From Piper betle (Eukaryota; Streptophyta; Magnoliopsida; Piperales; Piperaceae), in the NCBI GenBank assembly GCA_033002965.1, contig JAURVB010009451.1:22956-86955 (forward strand): DNA of 64,000 bases. The letters are read 5' to 3'. Below, piece after piece: positions 25,170 through 37,768 of the stretch (position 1 is the stretch's first letter; each line of letters begins with the position of its first letter). The notes beneath the pieces are model-generated. The model ran no database searches, was not told the origin of the DNA, and saw only the letters and a program-made list of their open reading frames with translations. The position numbers and the translations under genes are program-made.

Positions 25170-27198
25170 CACATTTGGCTTATAAAGGGGAGCATTTTAG
25201 AAAAGTTTTCATCATTTCAAATTGAAGTTGAGGGTGTGAGGTTGATCTATACTTCTTTGAGGTGTATGTTATTTTCTCAAGTTCTCATATATTATTTTTT
25301 TCAAGAATTGTAATTTTTAGATCTTTGTTTTCTATCTGATTTGTGTTGAGAGAGCTTTTTCAATTGTATTTTCGATACTTGATTGCAAGAGAGTTTCTTA
25401 ATCAAAAATAATTGAGTGTGTTGGTTTTCTTTTTCAATTTGGCGGAAAACTTCCATCTAATTTTATTTTGGTGTCTCTTATTTCATTTTATATTTATTTT
25501 TGTTTCATCTTGAGGGAAAATATTTTTGGCTTAATTCTGCAAGAGATTCTAACAAGTGGTTTCAAAGCTTTCGTTCTTTTTTTGTATTTGTCTTGGTTTT
25601 GGGTAGTAGTCTTTTGTGTTAAGATGAAAGATGAGAAACATATTAACATAGTCGCCTTTAAGGGTAAATCTAATTGGCATCACGGGAAGGGTCGTATGAT
25701 TGATTATTTATTCACAAGGATATATATGATCCAACTCTTAGTCCTCATGAGTCATCGAGTTCTAGTTCAGCATTGAGTGCTACTCCAATTGTGACTGATA
25801 AAGGGAAAGCTTCTTCGATTTATCCTCTTCCACCTACTACTAAGGCTGAGTCAGTGTTACAGCTGAATGGATTAAGGTAGGCAGAAAGTGCTTTTATTGT
25901 GATACAAGAAATAGAACTATTATAAATACAAGAAAGATCTAAGAGATGGAAAGGTTTTTGACAATAAGAGTTGTACTAATCATGGTTGGTGGAAATGACT
26001 GCTTGACAACTAGTGATGATACTTGTTGGGTGATTAATTTTGGCACATCATTTCATGCTACCCAACATAAAGATGTCTTCAACACCTATGTGACAATTGA
26101 TCTAGATATGGTGAAGATGGGCAATGATGAGACTTCTAAAATTATTGGTCATGGTAATGTGCATATTGTGACCGATTTTATTTGTAAGCTTGTTTTGAAA
26201 AAGTGCATCATATTCTCGATTAAGATTAAATTTGGTGTCAACATGTGTGCTGGACAATGAGGGATATATTTCATAGTTTTCATATGGATTATGAAAATTT
26301 GTGAAAAGATCTCTAGTGGTTCTTAAAGGGAAAAAATGTGGTGATTTTTATATGACTACATGAAGAGGTTAATATTACCTTTACTACTCACATAGCTGAT
26401 TTGTGGCATATGAGACTGGGGCACATGAGTGAGAAAAGGCTAGAGTTTCTAAAGAAAAATTATTTTCCACAACTTGATGGGACAACAGTGGGCTCTTGTG
26501 ATCATTGGTTGGCTAAAAACAACATAGGGCTTTTTTTGTATCTATCGGCAAGAAGAAGACTCATATACTTGAACTTGTATATTTTGATGTGTGTAATCCA
26601 ATGGAGATAAAATCTCCTGGTTGAACCTCTAATTTTGTTATTTTTATTGATGATGCTTCAAAGAAGGCAAAGTGTTATTTTTTGAAGAATAAAAGTGATG
26701 TGCTTGATACTTTCAAATTATTTCATGTTCTTGTAAAGAGAGAAATAGAGAAAACTTTGAAATATTTGAGAAGAGATAATATAGGTGAATATTGTTCTAA
26801 TAAGTTTCAAATTTATTGTGACAAACATGACATTCAGTATGAGAATATTACTTTCCATACCCCACAACTGAATAGAATAAATGAGAGGATGAACAGAACA
26901 ATTCAAGAAAGGGTTAGGTGCATGCTTTCTACTGCAAAATTATCTAAAGGTTTTTGGGTTGAAGCTTTTTGTACTGCTTGTTATTTAATTAACGGGTCAC
27001 CTACACTTGCTTTAGGTGGAGATGTTTCAAAAAAGTTTGGAGTGGTAGGAATGTAAACTACGCTCATTTAAAGATGTTTAATTGTAAAGCTTTTGTATAT
27101 GCACCTAAGGAACTAAGATTTAAGCTTAGAGTAAAATATGCTTTTGGAATGCATTTTTTGGGTTATGAGGATAAAGAGTTTTGTTTTAACTTTGGGAT
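25170..27198 (+). mobile_element. Ty1/copia retrotransposon, 5' half, decayed
   Basis: Order of parts: an LTR-like leader with TATAAA near 25180; a primer-binding site at 25557-25568; gag start (about 25624, FKGKSNW); a protease remnant (about 26020, WVINFGTSFHAT, where a D-S-G motif is expected, so the active site is lost); the GAG-pre-integrase motif LWHMRLGHMSEKRLEF (26401 on); and integrase with HTPQLNRINERMNRTIQERV and CYLINGSP up to 27056. Several stops interrupt it. It is split at 27198 by the insertion at 27199-30007 and resumes at 30013. The type is close to Tnt1/Tork. Confidence 0.85.
25557..25568 (+). other. Copia primer-binding site
   Basis: TGGTTTCAAAGC matches ten of twelve bases of the initiator-tRNA-Met complement TGGTATCAGAGC. 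It sits just after an LTR-like ...AACA end and 5' of the gag remnant. Confidence 0.65.
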
Positions 27199-30007
27199 TG
27201 TAACACCCCGTTTCGGCTCACCCGTGAACCGACCCAAAAATGTCATCGGCGACCGAACCGTTCACTAATCTACTGGGTTCGGTTAAGCCGACCCGGATCG
27301 GCCCTCGACGTCTCAAGATGGAGATGCAAACATGAAATACATGAATGGGAACAATTGGGTTCTAACGCGGTCCTACATGCATGCTATGATATATAAGCAA
27401 AAACAAGACAAAATAATAAATGAGAAACCAAAAGAAAATATATACTACTACATAAAAACGGATAGAATTTCCCCTAAAAAGTGTAATAAGGGCCAACTTG
27501 TCCACAACAAAGGTATGTAAATATTTTATCAAAATATGATAAAACATAACAATCTACCGCGACATTCCATTATTATCTCATTTGTTTTCAATCTAAGCCG
27601 AGGCTGAACTCAAGGCTCCCTGCTCATTCGCATCTATCCGTTCATTTCATAACAAGCAATTCATCCAAATAAACACATTTAAATTATCATTCACATAGCA
27701 TTAACACATCATCATTATACATTACACCCGGCAGGTACATGTGTGCACGGTTTTGTGCTGCTCCTCCGCAGTCCCGACAGCTTTCATCGCTCGCATTCCT
27801 CACCTACATATATATAGAAAAACTGTCAGTAACGAGTGTTACCGGCCTAGAAAATAACTAATATCAATCTAGCACAGGAGAGCAAACTCTCCTGTTGAAT
27901 GAAAACTATATACTTCCTCAAGAACTCTCATCAGGGCACATATGGGAGTCGTCGCCCTCGGGTCGACAGCGTCCCCTTTTCTTTCTCATTCTCATACCTT
28001 GGCCATTTCTCTATCGCTTCTCGCATCAAATCTCATTCCTTTTCGCCCTCTACACCTTCCATATTACTCCTGGCCTTGAGCACGAAGGCCGAGCACTCTC
28101 AGGCAATCGCCTTTAGTACCCTTTGAAACTACAAGTCTAGACATGCGCTGCATTGCAGTACCCGTGAACCTCCACACTTCTCCGGGTTTGTGGAACTCAA
28201 AGGTGGAGTTGTCAGGATCCATCGGGAATGAAACGGCCTGCACACCATTCTAGAGCCCACTATCGACTCACACATGCCCGCTCGCGTAGCACGGTAGTCG
28301 GATTTCCCTTATTCAATCTCTCACTATCAAAGGCATCGTGAGCTGGATCTGAAGTTTGAAAACAAACTCGAGGGATCTCATCCTCGAGGGTCATTAATCC
28401 GAAAAACTGTTGGCTAAATGGCCCGAGTTAAGTGGGATCCGATAAAACTCCACTTAACTCGTCCTGCACATGATAAATCAAATACACAATAGAGTAGGGT
28501 AAAAAAATAGAGACGAGTCCTAAATGGACCTGGTAGAAGCTCCAAACGGGTCCACGCGCCTAGGCGGCGAGCTCCTACACCGTACCTACACAATCAAGCT
28601 AAAAACTAACGCCCGCATGATGAATCACACATCCTATAGCATGCACACACAATCAACAGAATCATGCATCAATCAACACACATCAACCTATATCAATTCT
28701 AGCAAGTCTACTTAGGCTAGTTTGCATTAGATCATGATCATTACTAGTTACCCTAATTAGTTTCTTAGCCTCCATTTTTAACACCACTCAATCAAACAAA
28801 TTTCATATTTTATCCTTAATCAAGTCTATATTTATATATATTATTATAACATACAATTCACCAATCATAGCATGCAATTCTAATAATCAATACTTTTAAA
28901 TAATTAAGTTAAAATAAATTATACCTCGCGTCGTCGAAAATCGGCGACGGCTAGGGTTTCCGTTTTGTGGCTCGAAACTCGAATTCGGCACCTAGTGGCA
29001 TCCGAAGTCCGATCAGATTGGACCAGGTGCGTTCGGCGGATGATCCGGCAAATTTCCCACGAATCCAATTTTCCAGCGGTTCCGGCGAGTGTCGGTAGTT
29101 TTCTGGCGGATTCCAGCGATTTTCCGACCATATTTTGGGATGGGGCAATCAGGGGGTCTATCGGCACCAGCTCAACGAGCTTGGTCCAATGGTGGTGTCA
29201 AACAGGGTAGTCGGGGTGGCGATGGCTATCGGCGACGGCAACGGCGTGCTCCGATCGGGGCTACGGCCGGCCTCGACGGCGGTCGGGATGATGGGGAAAC
29301 GTCGGCGACGGTAAGGAGGTGGTCGTCGGGGCGGCGGTGCAGCCCGGACAGCGGCGAATCGATGAGGGAGGGCGTCGCGGCTTGTGGGCGATTCCGGCGT
29401 CGTGGCGGCGAGACGGTGGCCGGGGCGGGTCGTGGTGGCACGGCAACTGCACGGCGGGGCGGGGCGGCGTTGATCGGCGGCTGTACGACGTCGACGGCGA
29501 CGAGCACATGGCGGCGACGACTAGGGTTTTGGAAGGGGGAAGGTGTCGGGAATGGAGAAAATATAATCTAGTGGCAGTTTCATAATTAAGTATTGACTCG
29601 ATCCTACTCGAGTCAAAATAATAACTAGTTCATAATAAATTCTAAAAAAATCTAAAAAATATGGAAAATTCCCATAAAATAAAACAAACACAACAACATC
29701 CAAATGGCATGCTCTATAACTAATAATCCACCCGAATATAATCCAACACGTCCTAATGCGTTATTCCGCCTAAAATTATTCTACGATCAAATAAAATTAA
29801 CAATCAATACTGTATACCTCCAGATACTTGATAACCTATTTTTCATCATCTTTTAGACGTTATCATCGTACACTTGAGCATACATAACCCTCATCGCTCA
29901 TAACTCACAGGTGGCCTCAACTCAGCTAGCGGTCCATGAAACTGACTCGACTCGAACCGACTGGTTCACTTCCGTAAAACTCTGACTCGAGTCACGGGTT
30001 TTACAGG
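27199..30007 (+). mobile_element. Solo-LTR-like insertion (2.8 kb) with GGGAT target duplication
   Basis: Starts TGTAACACCCCG and ends CGGGTTTTACA, an LTR-type inverted TG...CA border. GGGAT is repeated at 27194-27198 and 30008-30012, a perfect 5-bp target duplication. The copia reading sense resumes directly after it. No internal second copy of either terminus, no primer site and no pol domain is seen, so this is a solo LTR or a non-autonomous unit. The ends and length fit Tekay/Del-type Ty3/gypsy LTRs. The stretch 28940-29560 is GC-rich with long frames that show no family. Confidence 0.85.
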
Positions 30008-32232
30008 GATCCTATGGAGAAGAAGATTGTTCGAAGCCGGGATGTGGCGTTCAAAAGAATCAATTTCTAGAGGATTTTGAGAATGAAATTAGTACCCACA
30101 GTAATTCCCAGGATTATGATGTGAAGTTTAAGACTTCATTTGCTCGTGCAATAGTTGTAAAGAATATTGTTCAAGATGTTGCTGAACAGACTGATGAAGA
30201 AGTCAGAGAAGACATACCTATTTCCTTGCCTAGTGACGGTGAAAGTGAGGAGAATGATATTACTAATTATATAGTTCCTAATGTTGTAGATGAATAAGTA
30301 TGTGATGGCGATCAAGTTGTTGATCAAGGGGAGGCTGATGCTACTAGAGAAAAATTTGGTAGAGTTGTTAAGCCATCCATAAAGTATCCAAATTTTACTT
30401 ATGTGAGACTCACATAAAGTAGTGAACCTAAAGACTTCATTGAAGCTGTTGTCACAAAGAGAAAAACAAATAGGTAAGTGTCATGTGAAAGGAACTAAAG
30501 GCATTGCATGAGAACAAGACCTATGAGCTTGTAAATCTTCCTAAGGGCAGAAAGGCCTTGAAGAAAAAATGAGTTTATCAACTTAAGCAAGAAGAACGTA
30601 ACTCACAATCAAGGTACAAGGCAAGACTTGTGGTAAAAGGTTTCAGGCAGGAGAAGGGTATTGACTTTGACAAAATTTTCTTACTTGTTGTCAAAATGTC
30701 TTCTATCTGTTATATGCTAGGTTTGGCTGCAAGTATGGACTTAGAGGTTGAACAATTGGATGTGAAGACTGCATTTCTCCACGGTGATCTTGATGAAACA
30801 ACCTAAGGGTTTTGTGGATAAGGAAATGAAATAGATGGTGTGCATATTGAAAAAAGCTTGTATAGCCTCAACCAAGCTCTCAAATAGTGATACAAGAAGT
30901 TTAATTCTTTTATAGAGAGTCAAGGCTAAACAAAATTGTTTCAAACCATTTTGTATTTATCATGAAATTTGGAGAGAATGAATTTATCATTTTGCTTCTT
31001 TATGTTGATTTTTAGGTAGGATAAATTAAGAATTGTAGATTTGAAGAAAAATTTGGGCAAATCCTTTTCTAAGAAAGATTTGGATCCAGCTAGGCATTCT
31101 TGGTATGCCCATTTGACAAGATAGAAAGGCTAAGAAGATTTGGTTATCCCAAGAGAAATACACTAAGAAGGTACTTGAGTGGTTCAACATGAAGGAAGCC
31201 AAACTGGTTGTTGTTCCACTAGGATCTAAATTCAAATTGAAGAAGGGTGAGCTAAGTGAAGCATAGGTATATGAGATGAAGAAAGTCCCTTGTGTATCTA
31301 TTATAAGGAATCTTATGTATGCTATGGTTTGTACTAGACCAAACATAATGTATGCTATTGGGGCAGTAAGTAGACATTTGTCTAATCTAGGCAAAGGGCT
31401 CTAACAAGCAATTAAGAGGATATTAAAAAATTTGAGAGGTACTTCTAAGTTATGTTTATGCTTTGGGGGAGGTAATCCTATATTATCATGTTATATTGAT
31501 GTAGAATGGCTGGTGATCTTGACTCTAAGAGGTCTACTTCTAGGGTGGTTGTTACTTTTGCTAGTAGTGTTGTTTCTTGGTAGTCCAAATTTCAAAAGTG
31601 TGTTGCTCGATCCACAAAAGTTAAATTTATTGCAGTTAGAGAAGTTTGCAAAAAGGTTCTATGGTTGAAAAAATTCTAGATGAAATTGGGGTAAGTCAAG
31701 ATAAGTATGAGGTATTTTGTGATAGTCAAAGTGTTATATATTTAAGTAAAAACTCTAGTTTTCATTTAAGAGGTAAACACATAAATGTTCGATATCATTA
31801 AGTTAGAGATGTGTTGGAAAAAAGTTATTAAAGTTAAACAAGCTTCACACTGGCAAGAATCTCTCAGATATATTAACTAAGATTGTGACGAAGGACACAT
31901 TTATTTTGTTGAAGTGGAGTTGGTATGGAGAACTTTGTAACTAATTATGTCGAGTTAGCTCATGGATTTGTGAAGGGGATTTTGTCAGATGATAATATGT
32001 GATTTCCATCTGATAAAAGGGAAATTGCTAGATGATAATGGTTTCAGGAGCGCCTGATGTGTAAAGGAGAAATTGTCAGGTTTATTCCACATTGGTTGTA
32101 GATAGTGTTCGTGACTTGTATATAGGTTAACGAGAAAACCTTATTCTTTTAGCTAACTTTTGGATTAAGAGAAGTTTGTGACGTTTATTGCGAATCTCCT
32201 TTGGTTGTTATAAGTCCTTTTGGGGGCCCTTT
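30008..32232 (+). mobile_element. Ty1/copia retrotransposon, 3' half, decayed
   Basis: It continues the copia element after the insertion: DPMEKKIVRSRDVAFKRI (post-integrase), the reverse transcriptase piece YKARLVVKGFRQEKGIDFDK and LDVKTAFLHGDLDE (about 30615-30800), a damaged Y-x-D-D region, and an RNase H remnant with VFCDSQSVIYLSKNSS (about 31710). Next come a purine-rich tract (GAAGGGG near 31972) and a putative 3' LTR starting TGTCAGATGATAATATG at 31983. Many stops are present. A second primer-site-like TTGTATCAGAGT lies at 32231, so another LTR/internal junction may once have followed. Confidence 0.8.
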
Positions 32233-32264
32233 GTATCAGAGTCAAGTATGCTTTAGTGTTTGCC

Positions 32265-32405
32265 TGTAAAACTCATGACCCGAGTCAGGGTTTTTATAGT
32301 CAATACTAGTCAGTTAGACCATTAGTTTTATAGTGTTGAGCCGAAGTTAGTCGTGTGTTATGAGCTATGAGCGTCATGTGTATCCAAATATACGATGATA
32401 ACGTG
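32265..32405 (-). mobile_element. Inverted, diverged fragment of the 27.2-30.0 kb LTR family
   Basis: Starting TGTAAAACTCATGACCCGAG, it parallels the reverse complement of the last 190 bases of the 27199-30007 insertion. Shared landmarks are GAGTCAGGG, TTATGAGC and ACGATGATAACG. It is an older copy in the opposite orientation, truncated on its right. Confidence 0.7.
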
Positions 32406-32692
32406 AGTAACGCATAATATTTTCTTATGTGTTTATTGGTTGAAAGGTAATTGTAATTTTTTTGAAACTTTTTAAGTCTGGGAAAATTCTTACACATATT
32501 TCTCAAGGCATGGAAATATGGTTCACAATGAATAACTCTGAAATAAAAACGGTGCAACATTTAGGAGGGCTGCTAATGGCCTTCATCTTCTTTTAATTCA
32601 TTTCCATAGTACTGTGCAGATCCTATACCTGAAATACAATTGTATGCAAGTACCTAGTTTGCTAAATTATATTTTCCTTCTATTGAATTGCG

Positions 32693-34155
32693 GCTCAAGC
32701 AGTTGCAGATCAGACATCAATGACATTTGTGTCCTTTTGAATGCAGTCGTCATATCTTACACGTGGTGAGCTTATTTTATAGTTTAAGGAGCCATGACTT
32801 TCACATCTATTTTGTGTGAGTATAGTTTTGCAACAATAAATAGTTGGGGCCAATTGCATGGAAATTTTTAACTTTTACATAATCATGAAAAACCTTTCAC
32901 CAGTATTATTGGTGTCCAATCGTGACAGGTTTGTGGGTTTTCCGTTTTAGTAACCACAGGCGATTTTCCGACTGTTGGCCATTCATATTTTTATGATTTT
33001 GTTCAAAATATATTTTAGATCAAGCATATTTATCATACCACATATCTATTGTATTTTCATTAGTTATTCATGAACTTGCGTGTATTGTGCTTGTAGGTAT
33101 CCGTTGATTGTGGGTATGTCTTCCATCAAAAACCTTAGCTGGCTTACTCTGCATAGAACAGTTAAAGCACAAAATTTTAGTAGGCCCATGTTGGGTTTTG
33201 AGTATATTTACTTCATAAGCTCGGCGATCTCATACTTTTTGGTTATTTGTGGTCTTATAGTCATTTCCATCTCTGTGTTTTTTATGTTGCTGATTCACTG
33301 TTTCTGTCACCTCAGTTCAGTGATGCGATGGCTAAGATTTCAAGAGGCAGGCAGGCATATTAACTGCCTACGTCGTCGTAGCAATGTATGTACCTAGGCT
33401 GATGCTACTATTACATGAATGCATCATGAGACTTCTGAAATACCTTAGAAAAGTTTATGAAGTTCTTAAATGGTAAATTTGCCAGGGATATCCCATTCCA
33501 GTTCATGCTGAAGATATAGAAGATATACTTTAAGTTCATTACGCATTAAATCAATACAGCAAGTGTAGAATTCTCTTTGAATGTAAGAAAACTAGTTTAA
33601 TAGGATTTTGTAATGGCCTAATTTTCAAGTAATGATCTGAATAGATGACTCTTGTTAACATTTGCTCTTTTGTTTCTGTTATAAAAGGTTAGCAATTCGA
33701 GGATTTTTCTTAATTGACACTTTCCTGGATAGGTATTGTTGTTAGTTTTGCAGAATACATACTAGTCGTGGAGAAGGAAACAGGTACTCATTTTTCAGCG
33801 TCTGGTTGTTAAGTGTGGTTGGTTTGCTCTTGTGAATGCTCTCTTTTTACCTGCAATATGCATACAGATTTTCAGCGGTTATCAGATGATGGGTTTTGTG
33901 AAGCCAATAAATGCATCGTTATCACGGTAAAAAGTAATTTTTGTCATTGGAAAGCATATTTTTATAGGTGTCACTTATTTTGTTGTGTGTAGGGAACAGG
34001 ATATTTAGATGTCTCCACTAGAAAGTATCATCTCTACCTTTTTTCTCTTTCGTCCAAAATTGAAATATTCATGTTTCTCTGCGTTATTAAACATTCTATT
34101 GCCAGATTTTGGCGGCTGCTTGTTGCACATCTTAACCTAACTGTGTATTATCAGT
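32693..34155 (+). pseudogene. SPO11-1 relic (meiotic topoisomerase VI A-like), truncated at both ends
   Basis: SPO11-1 makes the double-strand breaks that start meiotic recombination. Short pieces matching consecutive parts of plant SPO11-1 can be joined: about 32693-32765 (AQAVADQTS, then NDICVLF-ECSRHILHV across frame changes), 33097-33113, 33316-33385 (VMRWLRFQEAGRHINCL), 33486 to about 33527 (GYPIPVHAEDIEDI), 33733-33783 (VSFAEYILVVEKET), 33868-33926 (FQRLSDDGFCEANKCIVIT), 33993-34024 (GTGYLDVSTRK) and 34106 to about 34155 (FWRLLVAHLNLTVY). Most borders are GT/AG. The N-terminal part with the catalytic Tyr, and about 130 residues after the toprim region, are absent. A frame change lies in the first piece and a stop follows the IEDI piece. 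The left side is repeat sequence and the right side is the K+ channel gene. Confidence 0.8.
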
Positions 34156-34743
34156 GTCATCGATTTCCTTCTTGTCAGAAACATATCTTCCAACAAAGCT
34201 TAGATGTGGGATATATGTATAGTCACCCAGCAAAAGTATACTACATTTTCAAATACCGACTTCTCCTGGAAATTTATGTTGATAAATCTTGGCAATAACA
34301 GAGTTCAAATGAAAAGTCATTCTATGAGCTTTTTATACATCACAAGCATCCTTTTCTGGATTTATCCATCTATATGATGTTGCAATTTGTTTGTACATTG
34401 AAAGGAAAGTATTCATCCCAAATCTCATGATAAATGGAAATGATGCATTGAAATAATTGCAACTATTTGACAAGCTAAAGTAGATTGTTGCATGATTTGG
34501 ATCAATTTCCATGCAATCAAGCAGACTATATATACAGGGCTTATTGAGTACTTACATGATCAACCTTCGATATTTATTGCTCTCTACGCTTGTGCAAGCG
34601 AAAAATATGCATGTAAGGAGGAAAGCTTATTTAGAGAGCAAATTTTGTGAAGCAAAAGAACTCAAAAGCACAGTATCAATTTGTAGTTTAAGAGTAAGTT
34701 TTGTGAAGCGAAAGAACTCAAAAGCATAGTATCATTTTGAAGG
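34156..34743. other. Spacer between SPO11-1 relic and K+ channel gene
   Basis: AT-rich. I searched it for the missing SPO11-1 C-terminal motifs and saw none. It should contain the channel gene 3' UTR on the minus strand. A direct repeat of about 50 bp (TTTTGTGAAGCRAAAGAACTC) occurs twice at about 34645 and 34700. Confidence 0.45.
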
Positions 34744-36468
34744 CTAACTTTCCTGTTGAGAAGTTTGTGCGAGAATCAAGTCAGATGCAGATAATGTTCC
34801 AGAATTGTCGACATCTAGTTCCTCAAATTCCTCCATACAGGGTGCTATGTCTTCTTCGCCAATCTTTCCCATCTCTTTCAGCTTAAAAAGTACAAATTCA
34901 GCAGCACTGGTAGGTGAATCCAAAGAAAATAAGTTAGACGTGAATTGGTTGTAGAATAACATGTGTAACCGCATAAAACATGAACTACCAGAAAATGAAC
35001 TAGTAAGCGTAGTTACTTCATAACCATATATGTAAGACGTGTATGTCACAACAAGCATCCGGTTAAAAAATCTAATAACTTGCCACTTTAGAATTAAACT
35101 TATCGCTTAATCTGAGTAAATTCATAAGCACATGTACTCTCCAGAAAAAAGACTCTGTACCAGCTGCTTTTCAGGAATAACAATTACCAAAACAAATGGA
35201 AACAAGCCATTTCGAATTTATAAACTGGTAAATCAATTCTTGTTTACTACTGAACTTGACATGCAGCAGCTACCTTAATACTGGATACCAGAGCCAAGAA
35301 GAAAAAATTGAAACTCAAATGTCTTAATTGTACCACCACAATGAAGAAGTCCATGACATAGAATGCATCAACTGTATTAGGTTTATCTGCTCATGTTTTG
35401 CCATTTTATTTTAGCATTACTAGACACCAATACTGATGTTTCGTATATTTATCAATGAACAGAGTCTAAGAAATAGAATACTTGGGCTAGCATAAGGGCA
35501 CCATCAGTATTTCACAAAAGAAAAGAAATAACTGCTGGGAACAAATCAATTTTACCTTACAACACCATCGTCGTCAAAATCTGCAGCTTCAAGGTCCGAA
35601 CTACTCATCTTTCTAGTAAGAACCCATTTGGTCAAATTATGCCGCCGCTTTTCTATCATGAGTTCTGCCATGTATAGGAAGAACTGAGCGACACATATTG
35701 TGGCTGCCAGGATCCAAAAACCGCAAAGACTCTTCCTGCCAGGGTTGAAAAGTTTTTATCTCCATAACCTAAAGTTGTTATGGTAGAACAGACGCAATAG
35801 AACGAGTCCACAAGGCTTAACTTCTCAACCTTTGACAAGAAAATCGTTCCCACAATAATTAGAGCAGCTAGAAGAACAGTGACTGTAATGAATTTGTACT
35901 TTACTCTGTTTTCTTCCATCTCTTTGATCATTTTTGTCGCACCAGCTCTCTGAGGAACATTGAGAGCCTTAACAATCAACATTTCTTGTTTTTCTATCAA
36001 GTAGTCTGCAGCTTTGCTTAGCAGCAGTCCAATAACAGCCATGCCACTAAACACAAAAACACAAGCAAGCAATTTCGCGGCAACACTATTGGGTACAAGA
36101 TCTCCATAACCAACAGTAGTCATTGTGACAATACAAAAGTAAACTGCATCAAGAACACCATTTGTTTTGATTCCCTTGATTTGATTTCTAACTAAGTAGA
36201 AGCAAAGAGTACCTATTCCGAGATAAATGGCCAAGAAAAGAATTACTTGTCTCAGTGTTGGATTCAGATTTAGTAAAATTTTCTCTGCATACATAGAAGG
36301 CAGGTATTCAGCATTTTTTTCAGGTAAAACACCATCGTTTACCGGAGCACTTTTAGTACGACGATATCTTCTTTTTACACATGCAGGTTTCTGCGGCGGG
36401 TTGCTAGGCAAGTCCCTCGAGAGCAAGGGGAGTTTTGCCTCGTTACCAAGCATCATTGTAGTCTGCAT
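34744..36468 (-). CDS. Two-pore potassium channel (TPK/KCO type), one frame break
   Basis: K+-selective channel, usually of the vacuolar membrane. Two exons, 36468-35556 and 34906-34744, joined at a GT/AG border inside the EF-hand region. Domains in order: a 14-3-3 binding motif RTKSAP at about residue 37; first pore TMTTVGYGDLVP with flanking transmembrane helices; second pore TITTLGYGDKNF; cytosolic EF-hand 1 (DFDDDGVVSAAE) and EF-hand 2 (DVDNSGTLSASD). One base is missing after GRVFAVF near 35713-35718, where a T5 run on the coding strand would need T6 to continue as WILAATICVAQFF. With that base the total is 358 aa, the usual length. The frame reads well on both sides, so an assembly error is likely. 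Confidence 0.92.
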
Positions 36469-37370
36469 AAGTTAACGATAACTGATTACCTCTTTATAAC
36501 TTTGCATGGCAGCTAAATAAGCAAAAACAAAAACAAATTTCAAGCAAGGCCATCACTAACCAACCAAACAAAAAAAAAGTTATTATTTTACTATACTTTG
36601 ACATCCAAACCAAAACCTGACATATGTAATGCACCTTTACCGATTGCACAATATGAGAAAGAAGAAGCTCTTTTTGAAAATTTGACAAGCACAAGATGAT
36701 CAATTTCACAAGCTATTGATCCCAGGTTAGCAACAGTCATATCATAGAATTTTCTAAGGGCCTTGTCTCCAAAATATGGTTTCAACTATGCAAGCCAAAA
36801 CAGAAAACCTCAAATAGAATTATTTAAAAGAGAAAATCAAGGACATCCTCAAATTCTCCTCCCTTGGCACATACGGACCAAATAACAATTCAAGTGAGTC
36901 CAATCCCACCACCCCGCAAACAAGTCAACATCACAAAACGCAACACAGCGATTAATTGACCCCCACCATATTCTCCATACCAGCTAAAACCCTGTTATGA
37001 TTCACCAAGAACAACAAAAAAGAAAAAAAGGATTCATGAATTAAATCATCACACATACTTTGAAAGATTGAGGAAATGGATTAATGGGTAGTCGCGATTT
37101 GGGATGTTGGGGCTGAGAAAACAGTTCCAGGAAGTTGGGGAAGATCAAAGGAGATCCATTGAGGTGAGGATACTGGCGGGTGTCTGTTGAATTGAACGTA
37201 AACTAAGATTAGAGTTATGTCATGGACATGTGCTGTCACGCATGGCCGCCACGATTCAGAATACAACAGAAAAACGTGAACAGCACCTTTGCTAAAACCA
37301 GAGGGCGAGTCGACTTCAAAAACTCTTAGTTGCTAAAAGCTCGAGCCGAATTCAAACTAAAAAACCTGCA
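36469..37370. other. Upstream region of the K+ channel gene
   Basis: Probable 5' UTR and promoter on the minus strand. A 64-codon minus frame at 36591-36785 has no recognisable family and I do not call it a gene. No TATA box is placed. Confidence 0.4.
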
Positions 37371-37768
37371 AGTTTTGAGGATATTTGACATCAACTCAAG
37401 TAGTTTTAATATTATATGAACTCAATTTGAGGTTGAATAACTAAACTATTAGGTTTTCGAGGCTTTAAAGCCAACTCGACTCGATTAAATTCAAAGTCAG
37501 CTCAATTCGAGGTTGAAACCAACTCCACTTGAGCTTGAAATTAATTTTTAAATAGGTTAATTATATGCTAGTTTTGAGAATGTTCAAGATCGACTCAAAT
37601 AAATTTAATATTACTCGAATTTGAATATACTTACTCTATCAAATTTTTAAGAGCTCAAAATGAGTTCAACTCGATTAGGTTCGAAGCAGGCTCGATTCCA
37701 AGTCAAAACCAGCTCCACTTGAGTTTGAAACTAAAATTTAAATTGGCTAACTATAGGTGGGGAAAATG
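37371..37768. repeat. Diverged tandem duplication, period about 199 bp
   Basis: AGTTTTGAG begins each copy at 37371 and 37570, followed by parallel CAACTC..., ...ACTCGATT... and CCACTTGAG words. The GAGCTCGAG/ACTCGA-rich wording, also seen at 51.7-52.2 kb, suggests a decayed hAT-type element. Confidence 0.6.

Noticed and set aside
29089..29571. 160-codon frame inside the 2.8-kb LTR-like insertion
   Set aside because: Gly/Arg-rich, open on both strands, with no domain. It lies within an LTR, so not called a gene.
34156..34743. Possible C-terminal SPO11-1 exons
   Set aside because: I looked for the expected D-P-Y-G-F and later motifs after 34155 and found none, so the relic ends there.
36591..36785. 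64-codon minus frame upstream of the K+ channel
   Set aside because: Could be 5' UTR or promoter; no recognisable motif and no partner exons.
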